NCBI RefSeq assembly: GCF_900102055.1
Contig: NZ_FNBA01000003.1
Coordinates: forward strand, 310,001-374,000
DNA: 64,000 bases
Direction: 5' to 3'
Source of the DNA: Ulvibacter litoralis
Lineage (GTDB): Bacteria; Bacteroidota; Bacteroidia; Flavobacteriales; Flavobacteriaceae
Shown: positions 1 to 9,764 of the stretch, one piece after another
How positions within the stretch are numbered: position 1 is the first letter of the stretch
Layout: every line of letters begins with the position of its first letter
Notes under the pieces: model-generated
What the model was told of the DNA's origin: nothing
Database searches by the model: none
Seen by the model: only the letters and a program-made list of their open reading frames with translations
Translations under genes and position numbers: made by a program

Positions 1-891
1 ATTAAAAAACACCTAGCTTTAGTAGTCTGCTGCTTTGCAGTCTTCGTTTCGTATGCGCAAACTTCAGATTTAGCACGTATTGAGTATACTTACATTCCGC
101 AAACAAATTCGGATAACTCGATTAATAGGTTTCGTGCTTTTATAAATTTCCCTATTGAATTAGGATGGGATGGCCATTATCTAATACCGGGTGTTGAGTA
201 TCGAAATTTTGATTTAGATATTAAGGATCCTGTTCCTTTTGATATTAATGAACTTGGAAAGTTTCAGTTGTTTCGAGCTTCAGTAGGGTACACCTTTAAG
301 TTAAAGAACAATTGGCGTTTTGGAGCTAAAGTAGGAGCTGAGGTTGCTTCAAATTTTTCAGAAAATAAAATTTTAAATGGCGATGTGAATTTTACAGGAG
401 CTATTTTAATGATAAAAGATAAAACAGGTGATGGGTTTGAAAAACCAAGCAGGCTGCTTATCGGTTTAAACTATTCGACCAATGCAGGAAGACCATTTCC
501 ACTTCCTATTCTAAATTACTACAAAGAGTTTCATCCTAAGTGGTCTTATTCAGTAGGGTCTCCAAAAACAAATCTAAAGTATTCAGTAAACGATAAGAAT
601 ATTTTGCAGGCTTTTATTTCCCTAGACGGTTTTTACTCAAATATTCAAAATGATAGAGAAGTGTTTGAGGCTGATGGAACGGCACGACCTGCGTCTAACA
701 TTTCGATGACTTCTGTTTTGGGAGGGCTGGGATATGAGTATGCGTTTACAAAGCATTTAAGATATTATGGGTATGTTGGACATACATTTTATCACGAAAT
801 AAGATTGCGTGATTCGGATCGGAATACCTTGTACCGTTTGAATGACGAAAATACTTTTTATATTAGAACAGGAATTAAATTTAAATTTTAA
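1..891 (+). CDS. Outer-membrane protein, DUF6268-like, 5' end cut by window edge
   Basis: The frame is open from base 1 to the TAA at 889-891, so about 296 residues are visible and the start codon lies just upstream of the window. The first visible residues (KKHLALVVCCFAVFVSYAQ) are a signal peptide ending in an Ala-Gln cleavage site, as is common in Bacteroidota. The rest has alternating polar and aromatic strands and ends in a Phe-terminated strand (IKFKF), which suggests an outer-membrane beta-barrel. It resembles the DUF6268 family, whose function I do not know. The next gene follows after 5 bases. An internal TTG at 268 is in frame but would remove the signal peptide, so it is not the start. 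Barrel location is inference. Confidence 0.7.
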   Translation: MKKHLALVVCCFAVFVSYAQTSDLARIEYTYIPQTNSDNSINRFRAFINFPIELGWDGHYLIPGVEYRNFDLDIKDPVPFDINELGKFQLFRASVGYTFKLKNNWRFGAKVGAEVASNFSENKILNGDVNFTGAILMIKDKTGDGFEKPSRLLIGLNYSTNAGRPFPLPILNYYKEFHPKWSYSVGSPKTNLKYSVNDKNILQAFISLDGFYSNIQNDREVFEADGTARPASNISMTSVLGGLGYEYAFTKHLRYYGYVGHTFYHEIRLRDSDRNTLYRLNDENTFYIRTGIKFKF

Positions 892-896
892 GGGGC

Positions 897-2060
897 ATGT
901 CAAAAATATTAATTATTGAAGATGAAGCAGCGATTCGTAGAGTGTTGGTTAAGATTCTTTCTGAAGAAAACGATTCATACGAAGTAACTGAAGCTGAAGA
1001 TGGCCTTGCAGGAATAGAACTTATAAAGAAAGAAGATTACGACTTGGTATTGTGTGATATTAAAATGCCTAAAATGGACGGTGTTGAGGTATTGGAGGCT
1101 GCAAAAAAACTAAAGCCTGAAATAACAATGGTGATGATTTCTGGTCATGGCGATTTAGATACCGCTGTGAATACAATGCGACTAGGCGCTTTCGATTATA
1201 TTTCGAAACCACCAGATTTAAATAGATTGCTGAATACGGTTCGAATTGCACTAGATAGAAAAGAACTGGTAGTAGAGAATACCTTACTTAAAAAGAAAGT
1301 GAGTAAAAACTACCAAATGATTGGTGATTCTGAAGCGATTTCTCAAATTAAAGATATGATCGAGAAAGTAGCGCCAACCGAAGCTCGTGTGTTTATTACA
1401 GGACCTAACGGAACTGGAAAAGAACTAGTAGCACACTGGATTCATCAAAAAAGTGATCGGTCTAAAGGACCTATGATTGAGGTGAATTGTGCGGCAATTC
1501 CGAGTGAGCTGATTGAGAGTGAATTGTTTGGGCATGTAAAAGGTGCTTTTACATCGGCAGTAAAAGATAGAGCGGGTAAATTTGAAGCAGCAAACGGAGG
1601 GACTATTTTTCTAGATGAAATTGGAGATATGAGCTTGCCTGCGCAAGCTAAGGTGCTTCGAGCGCTTCAGGAGAACAAAGTGCAGCGCGTAGGAAGCGAT
1701 AAAGATATTAAGGTAAACGTACGAGTTGTTGCGGCAACCAATAAAGATTTAAAGAAAGAAATAGCGGAAGGAAACTTCAGAGAAGATTTATACCATCGTT
1801 TGGCGGTCATCCTTATTAAGGTGCCAGCATTAAACGATAGACGAGAAGATATTCCGTTGTTGATTAACTATTTTACAAAAAAGATAGCGGAAGAGCATGG
1901 AACGGCTCAGAAAACATTTTCAGAAAAAGCAGTAAAGCTTTTGCAAGAATACGATTGGACTGGAAATATTAGAGAGCTTCGCAATGTAATAGAACGATTG
2001 ATTATCTTAGGCGGTGCTACCGTTAGTGAGGAGGATGTAAAGTCGTTTGCTAGTAAATAA
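897..2060 (+). CDS. NtrC-family sigma-54 response regulator lacking the DNA-binding domain
   Basis: A 387-residue two-domain regulator. Residues 1-120 are a receiver domain with phospho-acceptor Asp54 (VLCDIKMP) and conserved Lys104. Residues about 138-375 are the AAA+ sigma-54 activator domain with Walker A GPNGTGKE (169-176), the L1 loop GAFTSA (216-221) in place of the usual GAFTGA, and Walker B GGTIFLDE (234-241). The protein stops at the end of the AAA+ lid (FASK). The Fis-type helix-turn-helix that makes most family members 440-470 residues long is missing, and no frameshifted remnant follows before the next ATG at 2068. It probably activates RNA polymerase-sigma-54 from solution or through a partner. 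The cognate kinase is not in the window. Confidence 0.88.
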   Translation: MSKILIIEDEAAIRRVLVKILSEENDSYEVTEAEDGLAGIELIKKEDYDLVLCDIKMPKMDGVEVLEAAKKLKPEITMVMISGHGDLDTAVNTMRLGAFDYISKPPDLNRLLNTVRIALDRKELVVENTLLKKKVSKNYQMIGDSEAISQIKDMIEKVAPTEARVFITGPNGTGKELVAHWIHQKSDRSKGPMIEVNCAAIPSELIESELFGHVKGAFTSAVKDRAGKFEAANGGTIFLDEIGDMSLPAQAKVLRALQENKVQRVGSDKDIKVNVRVVAATNKDLKKEIAEGNFREDLYHRLAVILIKVPALNDRREDIPLLINYFTKKIAEEHGTAQKTFSEKAVKLLQEYDWTGNIRELRNVIERLIILGGATVSEEDVKSFASK

Positions 2061-2067
2061 GATTCAT

Positions 2068-2946
2068 ATGAAAAAGATCACCATAGACGATTATAAAGTT
2101 TCAGAAGGATTTCAAATTTCAGAAGCGGCAACCTACGTAGATTTGGATGCTTCCGAAGATAAAATAGAAGATGAGTTGGAAGATACTCGTGAAAAATTGG
2201 GCGAACTTCAAGATACCCTTTATGCGCATGGTAAGTATGCGGTTTTAATTTGCTTGCAGGGAATGGATGCTGCTGGGAAAGATAGTTTGATTCGAGAAGT
2301 GTTTAAAGATTTTAATGCTCGAGGTGTTGTAGTGCATAGTTTTAAAGTGCCTACCGATTTGGAAAAAAAACACGATTACCTGTGGCGTCATTATATTGCT
2401 TTGCCAGCAAGAGGGAAATTCGGAGTTTTTAACAGAACTCATTACGAAAATGTATTGGTAACGCGTGTGCACCCTAATTATATCTTGGGTGAAAATCTTC
2501 CACATGTAAATTCTGTGGACGATATTGATGAGGAGTTTTGGGACAAGCGATTTGAACAGATTAATGCGTTTGAAAAAACAATTGCCGCAAATGGAACTAT
2601 TATTTTTAAGTTCTTCTTGAACATGTCTAAAGATGAGCAGAAGCACAGGCAGCTGAGACGACTTAATAAACCAAACAAGAATTGGAAGTTTTCTCCAGGC
2701 GATCTTGATGAGCGCGAACTTTGGGATAACTATATGGAATGTTATCAAGATGCGATTGCTAGGACTTCAAAAAAGCACGCACCTTGGTATGCGATTCCGT
2801 CAGACGATAAGCCAACCGCTAGATTACTAGTGGCAACTATTTTGTTAGAAGAGCTTCAGAAATATAAAGATATTAAAGAACCAGAGCTAGATCCTGAAGT
2901 GAAAGCACAGATTGAAGATTATAAAAAAAGGCTTGCCGCCGACTAG
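2068..2946 (+). CDS. Polyphosphate:nucleotide phosphotransferase, PPK2 family
   Basis: A 292-residue PPK2 kinase that transfers phosphate between polyphosphate and nucleotides in the cytoplasm. The Walker A motif is GMDAAGKDS (about residues 65-73), followed by the lid and PPK2 signature FNRTHYENVLVTRVHP near residue 120-135. The QGMDAAGKDS form, rather than EGWDAAGKGG, points to the class III-like branch, which can act on AMP and ADP; this assignment is inference. The ATG at 2068 (MKKITIDDYK) is preferred to an upstream in-frame start at 2047 that would overlap the preceding regulator. It lies 7 bases behind that regulator, so the two are probably cotranscribed. A CTTCGGAA-family motif lies inside the gene at 2151. 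Confidence 0.88.
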   Translation: MKKITIDDYKVSEGFQISEAATYVDLDASEDKIEDELEDTREKLGELQDTLYAHGKYAVLICLQGMDAAGKDSLIREVFKDFNARGVVVHSFKVPTDLEKKHDYLWRHYIALPARGKFGVFNRTHYENVLVTRVHPNYILGENLPHVNSVDDIDEEFWDKRFEQINAFEKTIAANGTIIFKFFLNMSKDEQKHRQLRRLNKPNKNWKFSPGDLDERELWDNYMECYQDAIARTSKKHAPWYAIPSDDKPTARLLVATILLEELQKYKDIKEPELDPEVKAQIEDYKKRLAAD

Positions 2947-2989
2947 TTTTTCTTCGGAAAGAATCTACTAATTTTAACACCTATATATA

Positions 2990-4402
2990 ATGTATAAAAT
3001 TTACGTATTACTAATTGCCCTTTTTATTACTTCGGAAGGTTTTTCGCAAACCAATCATGAGAGGGATTCTTTAACCATACGTAGTATTTACGACATGGCT
3101 TTGCTGAATGGAAAAAGTTACGATTGGTTGGATTATCTATCGAATGAAATTGGAGGAAGATTGTCGGGAACACTTAATGCTGAAAAAGCGGTAAAGTACA
3201 CCCAGGCCGAATTGGAAAAATTAGGATTGGATAAAGTTTGGTTGCAACCTGTAATGGTTCCAAAATGGACACGTGGTTTCCCTGAGTATGCATATATCGA
3301 AACAGGGCCTGGAAAAACATTTATTACAGATGTTTGTGCTTTGGGCGGTTCGGTAGCAACACCCGACTTAGGAATTAAAGCCGGCGTGATTGAAGTTCAA
3401 GGAGTGGAAGACTTAGCAAAATACGGAAAAGAGCAGATAGAGGGAAAGATAGTATTTTTCAATCGCCCGATGCAAGCAGATTTAATTAATACATTTCAAG
3501 CGTATGGTGGTTGTGTAGATCAGCGTTATGCAGGAGCAATGGAGGCTGCAAAATATGGTGCGGTTGGTATTATAGTGCGATCTATGAATCTTCGTCAAGA
3601 TGATTTACCTCATACAGGAACGATGAGTTATGGAGATACGCCGGTAAATCAGCGAATCCCAGCATGTGCTATCAGTACTAATGGAGCAGACTTATTGAGT
3701 AATACTTTAAAGTTGTTGCCTACGCTACAATTCTATTTTAAACAAAATTGTAAAGTGTATCCAGATGTACAGTCCTATAATGTAATTGGAGAAATTACAG
3801 GAACTACCTATCCAGATAAGTATATGGTTGTTGGAGGACATCTAGATTCATGGGATTTAGGAGATGGTTCGCATGATGATGGTGCGGGCTGTGTGCAATC
3901 TATGGAAGTGCTTCGTTTGTTTAAAGAAATAAACTACAAACCAAAACATAGTATTCGTGTAGTATTGTTTATGAATGAAGAAAATGGATTGCGTGGCGGA
4001 AAGAAGTATGCGGAAGAAGCCAGGCAAAAAAAGGAGAAACATGTATTTGCTTTAGAAAGTGATTCGGGAGGGTTTTCACCTCGTGGATTTTCTTTCGACA
4101 TAGATGATGCAAATTTTGCGCAAGTGAAAAGTTGGGAATCTTTATTTAAGCCTTATTTAATTCATTATTTTGAAAAAGGCGGAAGTGGTGCTGATATTGG
4201 TCCTTTGAAAGAGTCGGGGATGGTATTGGCGGGACTTCGACCAGACTCACAGCGCTATTTTGATTACCATCATGCCGCCAATGACACTTTCGATGCTGTT
4301 AATAAAAGAGAATTAGAGCTTGGTGGCGCAACCATGGCGAGTTTAGTGTATCTATTTGATACATATGGAATGGCGAATGGAATTCCATCTGTGAAAAAAT
4401 AA
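2990..4402 (+). CDS. Secreted M28-family zinc aminopeptidase with PA domain
   Basis: A 470-residue exported peptidase. Residues 1-20 are a signal peptide ending FSQ. A protease-associated domain spans about residues 130-245, followed by the M28 catalytic domain. Its metal ligands are visible in order: His284 (GGHLDSWD), Asp296 (HDDGAG), the Glu330-Glu331 pair (NEENG) containing the general base and a ligand, Asp358 (ESDSGG) and His427/428 (YHHAAND). It should remove N-terminal residues from peptides in the periplasm or outside the cell. It is followed on the same strand by the SusCD operon after a 345-base gap, which may indicate peptide uptake, but cotranscription is not shown. Substrate specificity cannot be read from the sequence. 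Confidence 0.9.
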   Translation: MYKIYVLLIALFITSEGFSQTNHERDSLTIRSIYDMALLNGKSYDWLDYLSNEIGGRLSGTLNAEKAVKYTQAELEKLGLDKVWLQPVMVPKWTRGFPEYAYIETGPGKTFITDVCALGGSVATPDLGIKAGVIEVQGVEDLAKYGKEQIEGKIVFFNRPMQADLINTFQAYGGCVDQRYAGAMEAAKYGAVGIIVRSMNLRQDDLPHTGTMSYGDTPVNQRIPACAISTNGADLLSNTLKLLPTLQFYFKQNCKVYPDVQSYNVIGEITGTTYPDKYMVVGGHLDSWDLGDGSHDDGAGCVQSMEVLRLFKEINYKPKHSIRVVLFMNEENGLRGGKKYAEEARQKKEKHVFALESDSGGFSPRGFSFDIDDANFAQVKSWESLFKPYLIHYFEKGGSGADIGPLKESGMVLAGLRPDSQRYFDYHHAANDTFDAVNKRELELGGATMASLVYLFDTYGMANGIPSVKK

Positions 4403-4747
4403 ATTTATATTTTAATTAGAAGGTAACGCACTGATATACTTAAATTTAGGAGGATTTTGAGTGCAAGTTTTATTTTTTTATTTATTTTTAAGTGTTCTTA
4501 ATAGTGTGTATAGCGCTTTTTTGGTCTGATTTTCAGTACTTAATTAAATAAATGTTAATTAAAATAAAATTAACTGTTATTTAAAATTACTTTATAAGTG
4601 CAATTTTTTTAGTATATTTCGCCCTTTAATAAAGGCTTGTAGTGTTGTGATAGTTATAAGGCAATTACGAATTTCTTAAATTATTATGAATTTTCTTCAA
4701 GTCTTTGCAATGTTTAATTTAATTGATTAATAATTAAAAATTTTTTT
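4403..4747 (+). promoter_or_regulatory. 345-base AT-rich gap with candidate SusC promoter
   Basis: No coding frame is convincing here. A near-consensus -7 element TATATTTC lies at 4613-4620, with TTT 19 bases upstream (4591-4593) as a weak -33 element. If this is the promoter, the SusC mRNA has an untranslated leader of about 120 bases. No strong hairpin terminator for the upstream peptidase gene is visible. Confidence 0.4.
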
Positions 4748-7700
4748 ATGAAAAAAAGTTACTATTTATGGTTAGTGCTTATATTTTTTAATATGACCGC
4801 GGTGCTAGCACAGGAAAAAACAGTAACAGGTACTGTTACAGACGATACCGGTCTGCCTTTACCTGGGGCTAACATTATAATTAAGCAGACAAATACTGGT
4901 ACACAATCAGATTTTGATGGTAATTATACAATTTCAGTGGCTGTAGGTCAAACATTGTCCTTTAGCTATGTTGGTTTTCAAAACCAAGAAGTGAAAGTTG
5001 GAGCAGCAGATAAGATAGATATTTCTTTAAAGCCTGGAGCACTTCTTGAAGAAGTTGTTGTAACAGGATACTCTACTAGAAATAAAACAGTACAGTCTTC
5101 AGCAGTAGTTTCTATTTCAGCTTCAGAAATTTCTGAACTTGCACCAACAACAAGTGTTGATAACCTTTTACAAGGTAAAGCAGCAGGGGTTCAAGTAACA
5201 GCAGCAAATGGTAAGCCAGGTCAAGGGGCCTTTGTACGTATTCGTGGTACAGGTTCATTAACTGCAGGTGGAGCATCTCCTTTATATATAGTTGATGGAG
5301 CTCCAATTCGTGAAGAAGAGCTTGGAAATATCGCAACTAGTGATATTGAAACTATTGATATTTTGAAAGATGCGTCAATGACAGCTAGATATGGTTCTCG
5401 TGGAGCAAATGGTGTTGTAGTTATTACTACTAAAAGAGGAAAGCGTAACAATGATGCTAAAGTAAGCTTTAGCTCAAGATACGGTGTAACTTCTAGAGTA
5501 GATTTAAACTACACAATGATGGATGCTCAACAAAAACTACAATATGAAACGGAAATGTATGCATTAGGAGTTGGTGGAGCAGCAGCTTTACCAGGGGTAA
5601 CAACTTTACCTGGATCTCCTGAGCGTCAACGTTTGTTAGACAACTCACTAGATTGGGAAGAATTAGTTCTTAAAGATGGGTATGTTCAAAACAATAGTGT
5701 TTCTATTTCTGGTGGTGCAGAAAAAATGGATTACTTTTTCTCTGTAGGACATGATAAGAACACTGGTATTATTGACAAAATTGATGGTTTCGAAAGATTG
5801 AATGCAAGGTTAAACCTTAACTTTGACGCTAAAGATTGGTTAACTGTTGGTGTAAATGTTGGTTTTGCTAGATCTACTAGTGATGAGCCACGTGATAGAA
5901 ACAACTCACAAAACCCATTCCGTCACATGTTGGATGTAAATCCTTATGAAACTGAATATATTTTAGATGAAGATAATAATGTTGTGTTAGATGCGAATGG
6001 AAGTCCTGTGTATAACACTACAACTACTGGATACCCAGTTAGACGTGCATTGGAGACAGAACCAGCTTTTGACGTTGAAAACATTACTTTAGCGAATGTT
6101 GAAGCAATAATAAAATTATCTAAAAATTTCTCATACACTTTCGGTATGGCTGTTAATCACTTAAACAGACACACTGAGTCTTATTCTAAGCCAGGTGGAG
6201 TTTTAGATGATTTAATTGGTAATGCTGATTTTCCAGGTAGAAAAACAGATTCTAATACACAACGTTTAGATATGACTGCTAGTAACAGATTAACCTATAA
6301 TCTTTCTACAGATAGTCACAACCTTAATGTATTAGGTTTATTTGAATACAACTTTAATGAAATTAACTTTCTTTATGCTGTAAGTAGAGGTTTTAGTACT
6401 CCTTTATTAACTACACAAAGTAATGCTGGTTTCGTAGATCCTGCAACTACTACTACTAGAAGTAGATTAACATTAGTATCGTACGGTGCATTTGCTGATT
6501 ACGATTTCAAAGAAAGATATTTAGCTTCTGCTTCTATTCGTCGTGATGGTTCTTCTACGTTTGGAGATGATGTAAAATACGGAACTTTTTATAGTGGGAG
6601 TATAGGATGGAATGTTGCAAAAGAAAACTTTTTCAATGTAGACTCTATAGATGATTTAAAGCTTAGAGCTTCTTACGGAACAGTAGGGAATAGATCTGGT
6701 ATTGGAAGATACGAGTCTCAAGGTTTAGTTGAGTTTAATCCTTATCCTGGAGGTTTAGGTACAGTGCCTTCAAACTTTGAAAACCCAGAATTACAATGGG
6801 AAACTACTAAAACTTCAAACTTTGGTGTAGAGTTAAGTATGTTCAACAGAAGATTGAGTTTTGTAGCAGATTATTTTGTTCGTAATACAACAGACTTATT
6901 ATTTGCAATTCCAAAAGCTGATGAATCTGGAGTTGATTCTGTAACAGGAAACGATTCTGAAATTAAAAATGCTGGACTTGAAATCGCTTTACAAGCGGAT
7001 ATCGTAAGAAACGATAACTTAAAGTGGACTGTAGGAGGAAATATTCTTTTCTTAACAGAATCTGAAATTGTAACGTTACCTGATGGACTTCCAGTAGATG
7101 CACCAAACACCTTTAATATTCGTTGGGAAGAAGGTGCAAAAATTAATGAGCACTATTTAATTCCTTACGCTGGGGTTGATCCTAATACAGGAAGACCTTT
7201 ATTTTATGGTGCTGATGGAGGTGTTTATACAGCAGATCAAATGCCAGAAGGTGAAAACAGACAATTACAAGGAAAATCTACAATTGCTGATAAAGAAGGT
7301 GGTTTCTTTAATAACATAGTGTATAAAGGATTTGGATTACGTACTGATTTTGTATTCAAGTATGGTAACTGGATTAACAACTATGTAAAAAGTAATTTAG
7401 TTTCAGATGGTTTAGCTGTTGATGCTAACCAAGCTGTTGAGGCATTTAACTACTGGAAAGAGCCAGGAGATACAGATGTTCAACCTAGTCCAATTTATAG
7501 AAATGATGCAGGTGAATTAGCTTCTGAAAGTGATCGTTTCCTTGAAAGAGGGGATTACATTAGAATGAGAAATGCAACTCTTTCATATAGCTTCCAAAAG
7601 AAAACTCTTGAAAAGTCTCCATTTAGTAACTTAAGAGTTTATATTCAAGGACAAAATTTATTAACATTCACTAAGTTCTTTGGTGATCCTGAGGTTGGAT

Positions 7701-7813
7701 TATCTTCTGGAGAAACAATTTCTTTTGCTGATTCTGTTGCTCCTGGAGAAGCGACATTATATAGTTATCCAAATACCAAATCTATTCAGGTTGGTGTGGA
7801 TGTGAGTTTCTAA
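4748..7813 (+). CDS. SusC/RagA-family TonB-dependent outer-membrane receptor
   Basis: A 1021-residue TonB-dependent transporter of the SusC class. Residues 1-21 are a signal peptide ending VLAQ. Residues about 25-112 form the carboxypeptidase-regulatory-like domain (VTGTVTDDTGLPLPGANI), followed by a TonB-box-like segment EEVVVTGYS and the plug domain to about residue 230 (VRIRGTGSL, YIVDGAP). The rest is a beta-barrel ending in GVDVSF. It imports a ligand captured by the SusD partner encoded 20 bases downstream. No glycoside hydrolase or polysaccharide lyase is adjacent, so the substrate is unknown; the upstream M28 peptidase makes peptides possible. The gene contains none of the CTTCGGAA motifs that are frequent elsewhere. 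Confidence 0.96.
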   Translation: MKKSYYLWLVLIFFNMTAVLAQEKTVTGTVTDDTGLPLPGANIIIKQTNTGTQSDFDGNYTISVAVGQTLSFSYVGFQNQEVKVGAADKIDISLKPGALLEEVVVTGYSTRNKTVQSSAVVSISASEISELAPTTSVDNLLQGKAAGVQVTAANGKPGQGAFVRIRGTGSLTAGGASPLYIVDGAPIREEELGNIATSDIETIDILKDASMTARYGSRGANGVVVITTKRGKRNNDAKVSFSSRYGVTSRVDLNYTMMDAQQKLQYETEMYALGVGGAAALPGVTTLPGSPERQRLLDNSLDWEELVLKDGYVQNNSVSISGGAEKMDYFFSVGHDKNTGIIDKIDGFERLNARLNLNFDAKDWLTVGVNVGFARSTSDEPRDRNNSQNPFRHMLDVNPYETEYILDEDNNVVLDANGSPVYNTTTTGYPVRRALETEPAFDVENITLANVEAIIKLSKNFSYTFGMAVNHLNRHTESYSKPGGVLDDLIGNADFPGRKTDSNTQRLDMTASNRLTYNLSTDSHNLNVLGLFEYNFNEINFLYAVSRGFSTPLLTTQSNAGFVDPATTTTRSRLTLVSYGAFADYDFKERYLASASIRRDGSSTFGDDVKYGTFYSGSIGWNVAKENFFNVDSIDDLKLRASYGTVGNRSGIGRYESQGLVEFNPYPGGLGTVPSNFENPELQWETTKTSNFGVELSMFNRRLSFVADYFVRNTTDLLFAIPKADESGVDSVTGNDSEIKNAGLEIALQADIVRNDNLKWTVGGNILFLTESEIVTLPDGLPVDAPNTFNIRWEEGAKINEHYLIPYAGVDPNTGRPLFYGADGGVYTADQMPEGENRQLQGKSTIADKEGGFFNNIVYKGFGLRTDFVFKYGNWINNYVKSNLVSDGLAVDANQAVEAFNYWKEPGDTDVQPSPIYRNDAGELASESDRFLERGDYIRMRNATLSYSFQKKTLEKSPFSNLRVYIQGQNLLTFTKFFGDPEVGLSSGETISFADSVAPGEATLYSYPNTKSIQVGVDVSF

Positions 7814-7833
7814 TAATAAAAAATAAAAGTAAA

Positions 7834-9294
7834 ATGAAAAAATTAATATATAAAATTGCAATGTTTGTCGTTGTCGCAACTACTTTAGTTTCTTGTGATA
7901 AGCAACTGGATCAGTTGGCATTTGATGGACTTGCTACAGACAACGCTTTCGTTACAGTTTCCGATTTTGAAAATGGTATTCGTGGTGTTTATTTAGGACT
8001 ATGTTATGTAGAGCGTGATCTTATTACTTCAACTGGATACTATGGAGCAAGTGATGCTGGATCTTTATTAAGTGCTCCAGATGTGATGACTGATAATGTT
8101 ACTATGGCTATATCAGGTCGTACAACTAAATCTAACTTACATAATTGGCTTTTATCTCCTAGTCAAGGAAATATGAGTGGTTTTTATACTGATGCATATG
8201 CTCTTATCTATCGTGCAAATCTTCTTTTAGATTATGCTGAAGGTTTTGAAGGTGAAAATAAAGAGAATGTTGTAGCAGAAGCGAAAGCGTTACGCGCAAT
8301 GGCTCATTTTGATTTGGTTAAAACCTATGGAAAGATCCCTACACAATCAGCAGATGCTAATGGAAGTCTAGGTGTTGCTTATGTAACAGAAGCAAATCCT
8401 AATATTCTACCTGCAAGAGAAACTGTTGGTGCTGTTTATGAGAAAATTCTTATTGATTTAATCGATGCTGAAGCGTCAATTAATACGAACAATGGTCCTG
8501 GTAGATTAAGTAAAAGCGCTGTAAACCTTTTATTATCTAGAGTGTATTTATACATGGGTCAATGGCAAAATGCTGTTGATGCTGCTAATAAAGTAACTGA
8601 AGCTGTAGCGCCTCGTGATGCTATGGTAGGAATTTGGGATGATACTAATTCAGATGGATTAGTTTTTACAATTCCTAATACTGCAGATGCATTGAATCAA
8701 GGTATTGGTGTAACATGGAGTCAAGGTCCTTTAAATGGAACTTTCCTTCCTGAATATGCTGCATCTTTTGAGTTATTTAATTTATACGCAGATGACGATA
8801 TCAGAAAAGAAGCTTACCTTACTTTAGGTGTAGATTCTAATAATAAAGAATACAATGCTATCAGAAAATTACTTGGTAAAGCAGGTCAAACAAATGGAGT
8901 TGTAGATTATAAAATCTTTAGAGCTGCAGAAGCACAATTAAACAAAGCAGAAGCTTTATTTAACTTAGGTAGTGAAGGTCCTGCAAGAGCTGCTTTAGAT
9001 GTTGTTAGATCTAAAAGATATATTACTCCTCCAAGTGGAGAAACAGGTACTGCTTTACGTGATGCAATTCGTTTAGAAAGACGTTTAGAATTTGCTTTCG
9101 AATACCAACGTTTCTTTGATCTTAAAAGATGGAATCTTCCAGTTGAAAGAACCAATGCTGGTGATGAGTCTGATGGAAGCGGAGTTCCTTCTGATCAATT
9201 AACGCTACCTGCAGGTAGTAATAAATGGCAGTTGCCAATTGATCAAGGTATTATTGATACAAATGAAAATATCGTTCAGAACCCAGGTTACTAA
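7834..9294 (+). CDS. SusD/RagB-family substrate-binding outer-membrane lipoprotein
   Basis: A 486-residue lipoprotein. The N-terminus is a lipoprotein signal peptide with lipidated Cys21 (LVSC). The body has the TPR-like helices of SusD (EAKALRAMAHFDLVKTYG) and ends with the typical C-terminal region (RLERRLEFAFEYQRFFDLKRW). It should sit at the cell surface as the lid over the SusC barrel encoded immediately upstream and bind the ligand there. The 20-base spacing indicates one operon with SusC and the lipoprotein gene that follows. The ligand-binding face is not conserved enough to predict the substrate. Confidence 0.95.
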   Translation: MKKLIYKIAMFVVVATTLVSCDKQLDQLAFDGLATDNAFVTVSDFENGIRGVYLGLCYVERDLITSTGYYGASDAGSLLSAPDVMTDNVTMAISGRTTKSNLHNWLLSPSQGNMSGFYTDAYALIYRANLLLDYAEGFEGENKENVVAEAKALRAMAHFDLVKTYGKIPTQSADANGSLGVAYVTEANPNILPARETVGAVYEKILIDLIDAEASINTNNGPGRLSKSAVNLLLSRVYLYMGQWQNAVDAANKVTEAVAPRDAMVGIWDDTNSDGLVFTIPNTADALNQGIGVTWSQGPLNGTFLPEYAASFELFNLYADDDIRKEAYLTLGVDSNNKEYNAIRKLLGKAGQTNGVVDYKIFRAAEAQLNKAEALFNLGSEGPARAALDVVRSKRYITPPSGETGTALRDAIRLERRLEFAFEYQRFFDLKRWNLPVERTNAGDESDGSGVPSDQLTLPAGSNKWQLPIDQGIIDTNENIVQNPGY

Positions 9295-9313
9295 TCCTAA
9301 AAAAAATACTGAG

Positions 9314-9745
9314 ATGAAAAATATAAAAATATTATTTACTGTTTTGATCCTTGCGGTTGTAGCTGTCTCTTGTGATAGATATGATGATGCACCATCAGAA
9401 TTTAGCCCAATTATTGGATTTACTACAGGTGAGTCTATTATAACAATTCGTGTGGGTGACAATACTGGTACTTCTACTGTTAATTTGTTTGTGACTGATG
9501 TATCTGATTCAGATAGAACTTTTACATTATCTGTAGTTCCTGAAGGAACTGAATTAACAAACGCTAGTTATAGTTTTGAACCTTCTGTTGTTATTCCAGC
9601 AGGAGAAAGACAAACAACTTTTACATTTACTGCAATCGATGTTGATTTAACTGATGAAACTAAAACTGTTGTAGTTGGTGTTGACCCAGTTCCAGGATTG
9701 ACAATTGGACAAAAAATGAATTTCGAGTTGAAAACTAGAAATTAA
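9314..9745 (+). CDS. Small lipoprotein downstream of SusCD
   Basis: A 143-residue protein with a lipoprotein signal peptide and lipidated Cys20 (VAVSC). The body is rich in Thr, Val and Ser with a beta-sandwich pattern, similar to the DUF1735/DUF4843-type or Calx-beta-like proteins that often form the third gene of SusCD operons. The ATG at 9314 is chosen because it gives a clean signal peptide; an in-frame upstream start at 9239 would overlap SusD and bury that peptide. It is 19 bases behind SusD and directly before a strong terminator, so it closes the operon. It is probably an accessory surface glycan- or ligand-binding protein, by position only. Confidence 0.8.
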   Translation: MKNIKILFTVLILAVVAVSCDRYDDAPSEFSPIIGFTTGESIITIRVGDNTGTSTVNLFVTDVSDSDRTFTLSVVPEGTELTNASYSFEPSVVIPAGERQTTFTFTAIDVDLTDETKTVVVGVDPVPGLTIGQKMNFELKTRN

Positions 9746-9764
9746 TTTTAAATCTATATAGTTT

